From: Micrasema longulum
Taxonomy: Eukaryota > Arthropoda > Insecta > Trichoptera > Brachycentridae
Direction: 5' to 3'
Length of the DNA: 64,000 nt
Assembly: GCA_022494885.1 (NCBI GenBank)
Contig: JAGVSM010004549.1
Span: forward strand, 1 to 64,000
Shown here piece by piece: positions 10,465-25,400 of this stretch; positions within the stretch are counted from its first letter, which is position 1, and the number at the start of each line of letters is the position of its first letter. The position numbers were made by a program, and so were the translations under genes. The notes under the pieces are model-generated. The model was not told the DNA's origin, ran no database searches, and worked only from the letters and a program-made list of their open reading frames with translations.

Positions 10465-13400
10465 GTAAGGATCCAGTGACATTTAAACGATTACAAACAA
10501 AAAAAAACATATTTTTTCCTGTGTTGTATCACGTGCAACCATTAGATACCACCACGCAGTGCAGAGTTTTAAAAGCGATATAAAATATTATTCAATTCTA
10601 TAATCATAATAGTCAGGTGAAAGAAATCCTGACAAATTAACGCTTCTATAAAGTATCACCTTCTTTGTGGTATTGACTATTCCTGATTTTATTTTCCATT
10701 AATTTTTTTCAAAATCAATCTGTTATCTTTAATATTAATATTCTCAAGTGGATTAATTGCGTCTGGCCCTTATACGGCAATAGCGGCACAGAAATTTGAA
10801 CCTTATTTTCGTGGTATCAACGCTAAATTAGGGTTATTGTCGTCTCTTGAAATGTAATATTCTCACGGAATAGTAATTGTATTTCCTTATTTGTATTAAT
10901 ATTTACCTGGGTTTTTTAAAAATCATCCATGATATTATATTGTTTCAACTATTATTATCACAATAACATTTACCTATAAACTGTTTTTTTTAATGAGCCG
11001 TGAGAATATAATTTTTCAGTATTATCACAAAAACATTTACCTCTAAATTACTATTTCTTAAAAGCCATAAAAATATTCTCCAATCCCTTTAAATTCACAA
11101 CGACTAAATTTCAATGACTTAGAGAACATATTTATAAATTCCCTTAAATTTAACTATTATTTACATTACGAAAATAATTAAGTTGTATCCTTAATAACGA
11201 CTGTCGTTTTTATTATTATTATGGATAATTGATTTAGCGCCAAGATTAATGAATATTCATTTTAATTTGTATTATGGATACGTAATATAGTTCATCTGAG
11301 ATCATAATTAACCTTCATAGGGCACCTAGAACGAAGTGGTACTCAAATATACCACCAGAATTGAGGTTCTTTTTTTTTAATATTAAGTATTAATAATAAA
11401 TCTTATTTCACAAGAGTATCGGGTAGATCAGTTTTCCACTCAGCTTTTTCATATGCAATTGATTTATCATTTTAAAAAGAACATACTTCATTAGGTTTAA
11501 GTTTTTAGTAAGACGTAAATCAACCATAAGTGTCCTATAAAGGGTTAATCAAGGCTTTAGGGGCCGATCAACGATCTAAAATGGCCGTGAGGACAGATTT
11601 ACCAAGGCCCGTGAGGCCGATATAGGAAAGCCGAAATTTATAGATTGTAACAGTTGGCGACAGCTGTTTTATTATTTTAAATTACAAATTCTTCGCTTTT
11701 AAATTTAATCACTTACTAAGCGAACTTTTTGTGGAGATATTTAATATATATTCGAATCAATATAACTAAGGTCCATAGGTCCGATTTAATAGGATCAAGA
11801 GGACAGATACACTAAGACCGACTAAATGAGTACCAGCATGTAACAGTCGAGCACAGCTAACTGTTATCTTTTTAAAGTAATTATTCTTTTATATTTCATT
11901 TTAATCGCTTACTTACCAATATTTTTACGTAGATATGAAACATTTATGTAAATTTTGTGTGGTTTTAATTGCATTATTTTGTGCGAAAGATTATTCTTAT
12001 TTACATTATGATTACTCTAAGCAACAAAAATAAAGTGAGGCCCAATGCCACGATGCTTCCAGGTGACCGAGGATCTCATCAAACGAGGCGCGAAGAGCCA
12101 AAAATAATGCCCGTATGGCCGATAAACTGAGGCCCGGGGAGCTGATTACGTGAGGTCTGGAAGGCCGATTACATGAAGCCCGAAGGGGCGAATTCTTTAT
12201 CATATATCAATTATGCGTACTGTTTTTTTCCAATAAACACCGTATTTTAGCACTGATACTAAATAACTAATTCGGTATTTTAGCTCTTGTTTCACCATCG
12301 TCGTCATGGGTTGATACTATATCAATCGCAGTGAATCTCAATCATTTTGCATAACAATGCAGTGCTTTTGGAACCATGAGTTGCGATATACGAGGAATTT
12401 TATGGATCTTGCAAATCTTAAGCATGCAAAAAAAAGTGTTTTGATGTATTTATTAGAATGTTAATTTTTTTCTTTTAATAAATTTTATAAAAGATACATG
12501 TTAAAAAAAATTCTTTACAGATCTACTTTATGCATCTAGTAAATTTTATCACTGTCCAAAAAAAGAGACTAACTCTTGTGCTTGGAGAGTTATTTAAACT
12601 GTTGTAGTTGTTTATTTATAAGAGTTTATATAATTTTAAATATACGAGTATATGAGAAACTAAATAAAAACAAAGGATTTAATAAAGAAAAACATAAAAC
12701 TATAATACATTCATACTAATTAAAATCTAATGTAGTTTTTACACGTGTTAAAAAAAATCCTTAGATTTACTTTAAATTTATTTTTTGATTTATTATTTTT
12801 AATAGTATTTAGTTAATTGGGGAGATTATTATAATTTTTTACATCTTTGAAGACGGTTATTTTGACCATGACGTGTGTGGAATTTAGGAATTTTAGTATT
12901 ATGTTGGTATCTGAGTGACTTATTCATCTCAAATTTTTTTTCGTCTTTATAAATTTGTCTAATAGAATTTATTTTAATAAGAGTGTCTACTGTATGAATC
13001 TTAAATATTTTATATGGACTTTCCGTATTGAATGTTGGGGGTTTCTTTAGAATTACTTTAATAATAAATCTATATGGACCACCCCATCCTGCAATACCAT
13101 ATTGTAACAAAGATTGTACAATTGAGTAATAAGCTATGTTTAAATTATTGATTTTTAAAATATCCCTTAATATAATAAATATGTATCTACATTTTCTAAC
13201 TAGTTCACTAATATGGTATTTCCATTTTAAGTTTTGGTCTATGTATACACTGAGATATTTCATTGTATCTGTCGTATCAAGTATTGAACATGTTAGATCG
13301 CAGTTAGTTTTGTTGCAATTGCTTTGGGTGAATAATTATTTTTACTACTAAATTTTATTTTTTTTGTTAATAAACAATGGGATGAATTTCGTCTTTTCCG

Positions 13401-16400
13401 TGTTTAAAGATGATATATTTTTGTCAAACCATCATTTTAATTTATTTATAACGTCATTAGCTACTAAATTTACTGAGTTCCAGTTGACTCCCTCAACTAA
13501 AACAACCGTATCATCGGCATATGATATTATTTTTTTATTTAAATTTTGACAAAATATGTCATTGACATAGAATAAATAGAATTAATTGATTTGTAGAGCT
13601 TGTTGAATGTTTGTAATTTTTATTTGCAGGCATTTTCTTAGGAGTGGGCTGCGGAATGGTACGCGAAACGTCATCCCTGATGCTGGGACATTATTTCCGT
13701 AAAAGAAGAGAGTTCGTAGAAATGGTAGCGCAAGCGGGAGCAGGAGTGGGGATAGCACTTTTCAGCGTCTTCTACAAGGAGGCCGTCGGGTGAGTCCAAG
13801 AACAACTAAAATTATTTAATCAACATTTTTTTTTACTTTTATGTGTCCGGGCGGACGAAGAATACAGTTATGTGTGTGTGTGTGTGTGTGTGTGCGAAAT
13901 AAAACCAGAATCCTAGAGGAATATTTCCGACTTGATGGCTAGCTTTATTTAAATCCCCTTAAAAGGAAGTCGACTGGAGATAAGCCTACTTCGTGGCATA
14001 GACTTTGTCGCGTTCGCTGGTTTAACATTTGAGATTTGATTCCTAGATGGATAGACGTAAAGTATTGATTTTTCACTGCAATATTTCATTGTATATAGAC
14101 TGGAAACTTAAGCGTAAGACTGATCGCCTTACCTTCTGTGTAACAAAAAATATTATTACACCCTGCAATTATAAATGCCGTTCTCTATGCACCACTGGGT
14201 GCGGAAAGAGAAATGATGATGATGATATATAAACTTTTTGTAGAACGAAATTCTTAAGAGCACTCATCCTTACTGTTTTTAGTTTATTTGTGTATTTATT
14301 TATGTATATTTTTATAATTTGTTCAATAAATGAACAACACATTCAACGTATAACAGCTGTCTGGAGATTGGAAATTTACTCAGCGTAAACCAAATACCGC
14401 CATATATGTATAATGGTTGCGGCGTGAAGGAAACACAAACACACTTTCGCATTTATAATATTAGTATTGATTATACAATACATATTTTTTTAAATTTTAG
14501 AATAATCTCGATACATAGGAACTGTAGTCTAATATTTTGGTTTATTTATCAAAATATTATGGCATTGCAAAAATGAAATCTAAAATATGTAGTTATTGGT
14601 TTTAACCTTAAACATAGTAAACAAAAAACCTCCCTCGAGTCACTGTATGTTAATCTGAGGTTAAGAAATGATAGCTTGAGGTTAGGAAATGATCGCCTGA
14701 TAATCATTGTCTCTTATTTAAATTATATGTGTGTCTTCCTTAGTGATCTAATTAGATATTTTTTTTATATGAGTTGCTTTATTATTTATCTTGCTTTATA
14801 AACTAGGTTTATTTTATTTATTTATTTAGGTTATTATTTATTTTATTATTATTTTATTATTTTTATTTTAGGTTTATTTATTTTTCTGCAATTAAATATC
14901 TTTGAATTTATCTAAATTTTTGGGATCAGGAGGAATAAACTAATGTGGGTCAATCAGGAACTTCTCAGCATTTGCTCATGCAGAGAGGAAACCACTTAAA
15001 ACTCTTCAGGAGAAGCCGGCCTGTTGGCAGTAGTTAACAGGCCTTTCGTTCCACTAGAGGAGTGTTCGGCATTTTGTTCCCTACTTTGGTTTATTTATTT
15101 ATTTTATTTATTTGGATAACCAACAGCTATAATAATCTTATATATATATAACAGAAAAAATAACAAATAAGCCAATTACAGGTTTTCACAAGTAGCATCA
15201 CAGTAATTCGAAAAAGATTCTCGAACGAAAAATGAATAGTAATTAAATGTAAATTCAAAAGAAAAGAAAAAATACTCCGAATTATTTCGAAAGCAAACGC
15301 CGTACGTCATTAAGATTATTTTCAAATAAATCTATGTTAAATGATTTATTTATTACATTAAAATTTATTTTACCAATTGCCTGCACTATATTGATCATGT
15401 ATGATACTACCTCTCGTGTGAGTTCTTTGATCTAATTAGATTACACCTCTTTCCCTAAAATGAATGTTTTATATATTTGTCTCAGGGTATACGATATTTT
15501 GTCATTTTCGGGAATCCTGATGGACAAAATATTTTATTCAAAATTATATAATGTACCGGCTTAAATAATTTATTTAATTTTATTCTTATATGATAAGGTT
15601 TGCTTGAAAATTACATAAAAAATCGCGGTTATATTCATAGCAGCTGCCGAGATTTTAATTGATTAACTGCAATTTGCGACACCGGTTATATTACAAAAAC
15701 GGGAATGTTAAATTTTATATAAAAACTTAAAAGCGTATAAAGTGTCCTTGGTAGGTACTACATACCCCTACCTCTCTTAGTATTAATTAACATGTAAGAA
15801 AAAAGTCATAACCACTTTTTAATTTTAAAATAATTATGTATGGTACACATACACATGTTTAAAAATAATTATGATACGTCTATCTTGCTGAGCTATAGAA
15901 AAACCGCCTGCTAAAACGAGTAATTACTTTAAATTGCTTAAAAGCTTTGACTATTTCTTATGTTTCAACATTTGTATAATACTATAAGTGTCCTAATATG
16001 AATGTTTTGCCTCCAGGTAGCTATAAGTTATAAGGTATACAGGTACATAGTAAATAGTATCTATGACTCAATAGGCTCATTATTTGTAAGACATACTGTA
16101 CTAAGTAATAACTGCTTATTCTCAACTACGTAAATTAGTTCACTTGTTGATTTTCTTAAAACATTATATTTAATGGAGTAATATTATAATATGATACAAT
16201 TAGAAGGATTTTTTATTTGAACGTCTATACAAGGATTTAGATTACATCATCAGAATATGATACCTGGGCCGCAATTACAAACGCTATCTTCATCGGTTCA
16301 TTTCGAGACGGTATACATAATTTTTCTACATCTCTGCCTTCCCCGGCACGGTGAATTTAGATCTACCAACCTGTCAATGCGTGTTTCCATTACGTCATCT

Positions 16401-19400
16401 CAGACGTCACATCATCGAATTCAACCAAAAAGTGGCGCTGAAACTTTACACCGCGTTCAATATTAAATTATTTCATTATGTCATTTCATTTTCATTTCAT
16501 CCTGCAAGAATAACAGTATTTCAAATAAAATATCCGTCTAGATAAGAACAACGTCCTGCGGTACATTCACGCCATGGAGACATGAAGAACAAAGAAACGT
16601 GGCCTATACTATAGAGCACAGACGTGGTAACGCCCAGTCAGCCCAAACCAGTCAACCCGAACAAGTCCACCCAGTCGTGTAGCAACTTAGTTCCAGCATG
16701 TAGTTCAAGTGCTATCAATTAAACTCATAATTGCCATTACTATCGTGTGGAATATTCAACTGCTGCAGATATTTAAACAATGCGATTGGAAACATCGCAC
16801 TCCACGCAGCATCTACGAAGTATCCCATTGGACAACAGAACACAACATGATTTCGCTTCAAAGAACACGCTCAACTACACTGAACTCGCTCCTCTACACT
16901 GACTCATCTACCCCTCCAACTCTCAACCAGTGAAATCCTACAAATTATGAAGAGGGAAGATAAAAGTTTTTTCTTAATCCAGAATGATTAGAATTTGAGT
17001 ACCTACTAATAATCATTAATTAGAATGAACAATGGCGTAAAATCTCAAATTATATTTTTTAATTACTTATTTAATATTCCCCAATAATCGCCGATATAAA
17101 TTTTCCACAAATTTTCGATGAATTTTACCTAACAATTCAATCCGTAAAGCACAGATTTTTACTGCAATCTAATACTTACCAAGACGTTTATTTAATTGGA
17201 GAATTAATCAAGATCCTGATTAAATGTAAATTTCTTACATAATTTCCCAGCATTTATTTAAATTATTAATTACCGGGGCTTTAAAATAAATCTTCATCCG
17301 ATGTGCGTATATTGTTTCAAAATGATAATTATATCGTTATTGAATACGAATGTTATGAATTTGATTTTTATTTTATTTCTTTATTGAAACTAACTCGGTC
17401 ATACAAAATTAAACAATACAAACAAAGTAACAACAAAGAATCAATCACCAATCACGGGTTTCACAGAGGAACAATAGTACAAAAAAACATGAAATACATT
17501 TCACCGGGAGTGAAAGGAAATCAGGAAAATAGGGACGGAGGAGGAAGTAATTGTAAAAACCAGACAAAAGTAATAATTATTATTATAACAGAGAAGTATA
17601 ATTTTTTTTCCGTTCTAAAATGAATAGGGGTCTATTTTTTTTTTACTTATTCGTAGCGTAAAAAATATTTCAATATTTATAATTTTAAATTCCCATGAAA
17701 ACTGTTTTGGCGGCGGCATTGGCCACGCCCCTAACACGTCACAACTCAGTTAAATTTTGAAATTTGTTTATGACCGTTTAAATTTAACTAGGAAATCGTC
17801 ACGAATCTTGACGTCGCAATTGTCAAGGCCAAACATGTCGCGTTTTATGTTTTTTTTTTTTTACAATTTAATTTTAGAAATGACCTCGTATGACAACATG
17901 TTTGTACAATTGATTTTGAATATACAATTCATTTTTCTGAATCCTTACATGTTTTTATCGGTATTCATGGTATGTGATATTTCCCTATTATAATGAAAAC
18001 TAAGAAAACAGCATAAAAAATGGTAAGAAATTCCGATGTGTGTCGTTATAACTAAACTCATATTTTCTATCCAAAAGTTAAATACTTTTATATAATTTAA
18101 CATTTATGTCAGCTATCACAAAGTTTTTTTTCTAAGTAAAAATAAATATTTACGTTCTTCTTATTCACCTGAATATTTTCTGTGCCTTAGAGGGTAAAAC
18201 ATGGGAGTCCACTTTTTGCCGTTTTGAAGTTAAAAATGCTATACGTGATGTTATACGTGAATAAAACACGGAAGTTCACTTTCGTCATAGGGTCAAAGAA
18301 CCAGTTAATGACCACCCCCCAGTAAATGACCATTGGTTAATAAAACACAATAAAATAAGAATTGCTACATGTGTCCAATCAAAAAACTTTTAACACTAGA
18401 AACTATGACAAAAACAGTAGGCGGACACATCTTTTGGTAAGAAACAAATCTATCAGTTTTGAACTGTGAGTTGTCAAAAGGTAATAGTGCGTCTTCCCGT
18501 TATTGTTCTGAGATTGATAGTGTTTTTATAAGGATAGGTGTGGTAAGTGTTTTATATGATGCTTTTTCTTGTGCAATTCTTTGAATACATCTATATTCTA
18601 ATGTGTTAGGGTGTTTTATAATGTTATGATGTAACTAAATCTGAGTATTATTTTTACTAGGGTAGTAGTGGTCATTCACTGGTGATTCTGCCAGTTTTTT
18701 TGAGTAATATGAATTATAATTGTAATACTCGTATTTCAATAAAAAAGTAAAAGTACTTTGAAAAATTCATGTGTTTTTTATTGTTTTCTTTTATTTTGTA
18801 CGCTTACATAATAAAATGTATACCTTCAATGTGGACTTCACTACTAGCTGAACCTTAAACGGTCATTCGTTTGTGCTTTGACCCTATAATTGCCTTTTTA
18901 AGTTGAAATACATATCAGAAGTCCACTCTATTTACATGCAAAAACATCATTAGTCCTAGATACGCTTTTTTAATATGTACGTTTATTATCAAAATGGTCA
19001 TTATTTTGCATTAAATGGTCTTTATTGGTTGAAATCATCTCATTTGGTTCATAAGTTATGATGTTTTGGAAATTGCACAATCGCAAAATCACGTTTTCTG
19101 AATATTTTGTTCCGTGTTTTACCCGTTAAGGTACAGTTTTCATTTTGGGACCATTTTATTTTTGTCGCAAACATCTGTGTTCGGAAATGAGAAACAAGTA
19201 GTGGTAGAGTGGAGTTCCAACTTTAGACATCCTGATTCCAAGTTCACTACAATACCCACGGAATCCGCTTCTGGGTACATACCATATTAAAAAATATATC
19301 GACAAATATAATAAAATCTGTCTTATTCTTAAATTATACGAATCTTGTTTTATTTGTTTTGCGCGAATATAAACTAATCATAATCTTATTAATTTGTTCA

Positions 19401-22400
19401 ATGTATGCGTTATTTGATGTTAACATTAACTATTCATTTAGAGAACGAGAAACCATAAATATTTCTAAATGATATGCTGCCCGAGCAAACTGAATCTATA
19501 CATAGGTTTTCTCATATAAATCAGTGTGAATTGAGAATGCTGACATGAAAATTAATTCTAGAGCGTGAGAGTTATGTATTGCAGTTAATTTGTCAGCTCT
19601 TCCGCTGTGCGCCATATTACTTAGATATATAATTTGCATTGCACTTTGTAACGATGTGGATAAAATCCACATAACGTAAAATAGTATACATGGTTCATTT
19701 ACATATTCAATCTTTCTAAAAGCTTTTATATTAAAATTTATACAATTGTTTATTTTTTACGAATTTTTAGTAATTCCTGACTTAAAATACTTCGTTTTAT
19801 AAAAATAAGTCATTTATTTATGCAACACGGTAAAAAAGGCTAAAATTAAAAATCTCAAAAAAATGTTAAAAAAATGTATCCGACGAATAAAGATGGATAG
19901 AAAAAAAATTACTTCTATTTATTTATGATACCATATTTATTACAGCAATTTACATTGAGTTATATGTAAAATAGCTTTAATGAGTATTAAATCTGCCTAA
20001 CTAAGGAGTTATGTTAGTTCCATGTTCTAAGAGAGTAAATACATTTTTTAGAATTTGTTATTTTTATTATAACTGTTCACTGCATTTTTTAAAATCATTT
20101 TTGTATTAGATTCACCGTTATAAATTTAATAACATCGTACATCAATAAATTAGGCAAAAGTTCATTCATACCATATCAAAATTCAGACTTAAAGTTAAGA
20201 CCTCCGGCGGCCTCCTTGGTGTAGTGGTCAAGACGCTTGACTCACGCATGAAAGGTTCCGGGTTCAATTTCCGGTGAGAACACAAAATTTAAAATGTGAT
20301 TTTTCTCAAGCCTGGGTGTTCTGTGACGTAATTTACCACTGTAATTAGGTCTCCTGGCCTGTTGTGGTGCAAAAATAAAATAAAATTAAATTATAGAAAA
20401 GACGCATCTGTTAAACTATTTACAAATGAGATTTATGTTTAAACAAAATTATTATTAAAAAATTACAACAGGGATGGAAAATACCTTAAAAGGGAAATAT
20501 GTAAGTCTAGGCATTTACAGGGCTTATGACCTGTCATTGGCTGGTTTAAGTGGCCACTTTACACACTGTGTAGCTAGCTAACGACAGGTCATAAGCCCTG
20601 TAAATGCCTAGACTTCCATATTCACTTTTTAAGGTATTCTCCATCCCTGTTGTAATATTTAAATCTCAATGACGCCCGAGGGGGTGCAATCCAGCATTTT
20701 GTCTACAAACATTTGGACAAACTCAAATATTGTATTATTATTATTATTATTATTAGAGCAGAAGAAGTATATTCTTATGTGCGCCCTACTTTCAAATTTA
20801 AAACTCAATAATAAATAAACCACGTATACCTAAATCCTAAGTCATTATCAGGTATTTTTAATTTTCTTCAATTGAAGCACGACCGAATATAATTTATAGT
20901 AAAATATTTTTTAATACTTATACTATATAAATAAAGTAAATAATCGACATATAATGCATTTGATGTACTAATTCAGTTCCCCACACACCGCGGCTAGTGT
21001 TTTAATGATGGTCTTATAATATGTATAATTACAAAAAATAATAATATTAATATACACCTACACATATTTTTCTAATTTATATAGTTGGTACTTAGCACGT
21101 ATTAATCATATGTACTTATCTATGGTTAATTATACGGCTATTTATAATAATAATTGACAGAATGACCGAATTATCCTGGGTTCGATTTAACACAAAATTC
21201 AATGTATTTTAACAAACCGTTTCATCCCAGGTGTTTATTAAAAAAATTACGAAATTCAAGATTTATTTACTCTGATACCTACCGAAATTCAAAAGGGGCG
21301 AGTTTATTTTTCAATTACTGGTATCCTACTGTTTTTTCTGCTTATGTTGGTAGTCAAAATTACACAGATAAGTTTATTTTTTAAGTTGACATCTAGTTTC
21401 TGAATGGTTTGTTTGTTTTATAGCGAATCCCTGTTGTCCTTCTAAATGATATTTCAAACTTTCAGGCAAGCTTGAAAAACAAATCTTTCAAAATTAAACT
21501 AATACACTGAATGGAAACATATTGTAATAAAAGCAAATGTTTCATTAACATCAATTTATTATTAATTTAAATACCAGTGTTCATAATAAAAATAACATTA
21601 ACTATATTTTCAAGTATAAATTTTTTTTTTTTTTTAATAATAATTTTTAATTTTTTTTAATTTTTAATAATAATAAAATATTTTTTTTTTTTAATAAAAA
21701 AAATTAAAAAATCTTTGCCGCATACTGAATACAAGATATTTCTTTTAATTGATTTAATATCAATTTATTTATTTGGAAATACAGCTGAATGTAGAAAAGC
21801 TTTTTAAAAAAACACTTAACAATCACAAAGCCAATTAACGATTCCACAGATAAAAATTATTAAGCATATAAAAAAGGTAAATAACTGTACAATATATACA
21901 TGTGTATTTGTGTGTGTCTATATTTGAGAGAAAGAGAAAGAGGATATCTATGTGTGTGTATCTACAGGAATTAATTCAGGTACGAAAGGGTACGAGCGTT
22001 GTTTCATAGTTATATATTTTGGTAACTGAAGCGAAAAGCTACTTAATGAATAATGCTTAGTTTAAAGGTTCTGGTAAATCAAGTGATGAATGTTTTTTAT
22101 AACAAGTAAAAGTTTGTACACTAAACAAAAACAAACTAGGTTGTTCAATTCCTGGAAAATTTGGTTATTTCAGAATATTTTTACAGGGCGTTTGATTCAT
22201 TAGACGCTTTGAGAAAATAATAAATTATCCCAGTTACTGATATGAAACGATATTTCATAATTTATTTTTTCAGTTCCAAACTTTTTGCTCTGACGAGTTG
22301 ATTTGTGATAGTAACTTGACTCCTCGGCGTTTATTATATTGGATTTGATAAATATTCAAAATTGAATTTATACAAAATTTTCGCACTCCTACACAATCAT

Positions 22401-25400
22401 ATTAAATCTTGAATACGTGAATGTCAAAAGTCGAGTTGAATTATTTTGTTTACTAAGGTGCAATATTCATTCAATTTTTGTTTCGTTTATTATCAATATA
22501 TTAGACAACCATTTTTCCAAAAAAACAAGCAACTAATATGATAGAACACATGTTTTTATATACGTTATTTATAATATTGCTATTTAAGACGTAATATAAT
22601 TATTTGAAAAATAGTACTCCATAGATAAAAATAACAAATTTAATACCATTTATGAATTTTTTCCTTTTAACGTTATTATTTTCTATCACTCATTAGCAAA
22701 GCATTAGAAAATCTTATTAAATATAGGAAATGTGAAACATTGTTCCTTTATTTCATTTTATATCACAATACGCCTAGCGGGCATTTACAAAAATAAATTT
22801 ACTTATTCTACAAACATTGTAAGTAATCATTTTTAAAAAAACAACATGTTAATATACATATTAGTATTTTAAAAATGTATTGAAAATAAAATACTGTGTA
22901 CACTGCAAGTCTTAAGGAATAAATATAAGGATTTTCGATATGAGCAAAGACTTTTCTTCAGAAACTGAGTTTCAAGAAAATGTTTTTTTTGTGTTTTGTA
23001 CGATCATTTAAAAAAAAAAAAAGATCTTAGAGACTTTCATTACCACCTAAAATGTTTAATATTTTTTTATTATATGTACTTGTACAATTGTATCTCTCTA
23101 TAATAATGGACGGAGAATTGAGAAAGTTAACAGCTTTAAATACATGGCAGTTCACATAACTGAGGATTAAAGCGTGCACAAAGAGCTCGCTACCCGCCTA
23201 GGAATTGCTGGAGCAACTTTAAACATGATGCGTGTTGTCTGGAACTCTAGTCTATACTCGGTCAAAAGGAAATACTAATTATTTAACTCTTGTATAAAGC
23301 CAATACTCCTATATGGATACACCTTACCAAAACTCAGAACACCAAACTTCTAAGTTTTGAGAGTAAGTTCTTGAGTAGAATATTAGGCAAAAGGTGGGTT
23401 GATTTAAAACTATCATTGAATTCCGAAAACGGACGCAGCAGCCTCCCATAACTAGCGTCTTGAAGATGCGGCGGTGGACCTTGCTTGCACACGTGCTACG
23501 CATGTCTCAAGAGAACCTAAACTCAAACTATCTGTTGTTTAAACCTGTGGGCTCACGCCGTCCTGGAAGGCCGTCGATGACGATCTTTCGACTTTATTTG
23601 GCGGAACTATTGACGTGGGAGGAGGCGAGACTGGCTCAGAATAGCACTCCTGCAGTGCTATTCTGAGCCACTCTCGCTGCCGTAGACAACACTTTTATCT
23701 CGCGTATTTTGTATCTAAATAAAAGCTTTTTCTGGGCAACTGGTGATGTCCACATGCTCCACTTAGAAGCAGATGTGGAAAAGAAGAGAAAATTATTGTA
23801 TTTGCATTGACAGTGTCCACCATCAGGGTTGATATTATCATAAGAAATATATTCTGCTTTCTTTTAATCGAATACTTACAACAAACAAAATATTAGTTAA
23901 TTCTTTTTTTTTGTTTTATTCCGTCGTTCCACGTAGCTTGAAAATGGAAAATAATTTATGCATTTTGTTAAAATTGTAGATTTTGTATTTTGTTACTTAG
24001 GTTTCTTGAGTTTGTAAAACTAAAACTTTAGTATAAGTTACTTGACTGAACAATGTTTTTGCATGCGTATTTTGTATCTTCTTTATAAAAAGGTTTGAGG
24101 TTTTTTATTAATCCCTTACATTTTCTTCGATAAAATTAATTTCCATCTATTTCTTAAAAGAAATCTCTAAGGAGAGGATGTTTTGCATCCTTTCCGATTA
24201 TTTGTAGTAGACGGTTCAATCAATCTAATGAGTTTAATCCATTTCAACTGGCTACGTCTCTCGGTGTATGTACATAAAATACAACTATGGGGTTCCCCAA
24301 CAAGATCAATAGAATTTAATTAAAAAAATAATCTAATATTCCATTTCCTTCACAATTTATTTTGATAAATATTATATAATTCAACGACATTTTGAGTTTG
24401 TTCAAATGTTTGTAGACGAGGACCGGATTTCACTTACTATTGAGTCATTAAGATCACCATATTACAACAGAGACGGAGAATATTTTGAGAGAGAAATTTG
24501 TAAGCCTTAACATTTTTATGATTTACGACCTGCCATTGGCTGGTTTCAGTGGTCACTTTACACACTGTGTTACATTTTTTTATTTTTGTCAAAATAAATA
24601 TTTGCGTTTTTATGATTTACCTAAATATTTCATTTTGAGGGTCATTTTCAACGAGTTGTAAATAACTCACTATTAGAAAATGGAATTAAGTTGGGGTAGA
24701 GTGGGAAACACTAGCCACAGGACCACAACCCGATTTTTCATTCACCATTCTGCCTGTGCTTGAACATCAATTATCTCTATTGAATAATCAAAGGTATATG
24801 GATGTTCAAACATAGACAAAATGATAAATGTTACACAGTGTGTTAGGTGGCCACATAAACTACCTAAGGATCTTTTTGACTTCAGTATTTTGAGTTTGCT
24901 TAAACGTTTGTAGACAAAAGACTGGCTTTCACCCCCTGGGAGCTATAATCAAAAAAATTACAACAGGAATGGAGAACATTTAAGAACGGTTTATTTTTTA
25001 CCATAATTTTGTAACGGTGATTTAATTATTTAGTTTTTATGGTTTACTTTTTATCATGAAAACTTGTCAAATTATGTACTCTGCACAATGTGTATTTTTG
25101 TAAGATTATTGATATAATAGTGAAATATTACTTTTTTTACATTTTTAAAGTAATGAAGGTCTATGAAGTACTGTCCAGTAAAAAAACCTATTATTAGTAG
25201 CATAAAAAATACTTTTTAATTTGTAATTTTGAATTCCCGCAAAAACGATCATTCCATTGGCCACGCAGACGTCACGATTCATATTTATTTGCTCCTAGCC
25301 ATTGAAATTTTTTTAGAACAATCTCACGAATCTTGACGTCACAACAACCAAGGCCAAACACGTCGCGTTTTTCTACGAACGTATTTTTATTGAATTTCTT

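Noticed and set aside
12012..12203. Minus-strand frame over the minisatellite
   Set aside because: Produced by the GC-rich repeat itself; repeated Arg/Ser/Leu composition follows from the 23-bp unit.
20205..20280. tRNA gene
   Set aside because: The A and B boxes are tRNA-like, but related copies share a long non-tRNA body and A-rich tail, so these are SINEs. I did not see a closing acceptor stem.
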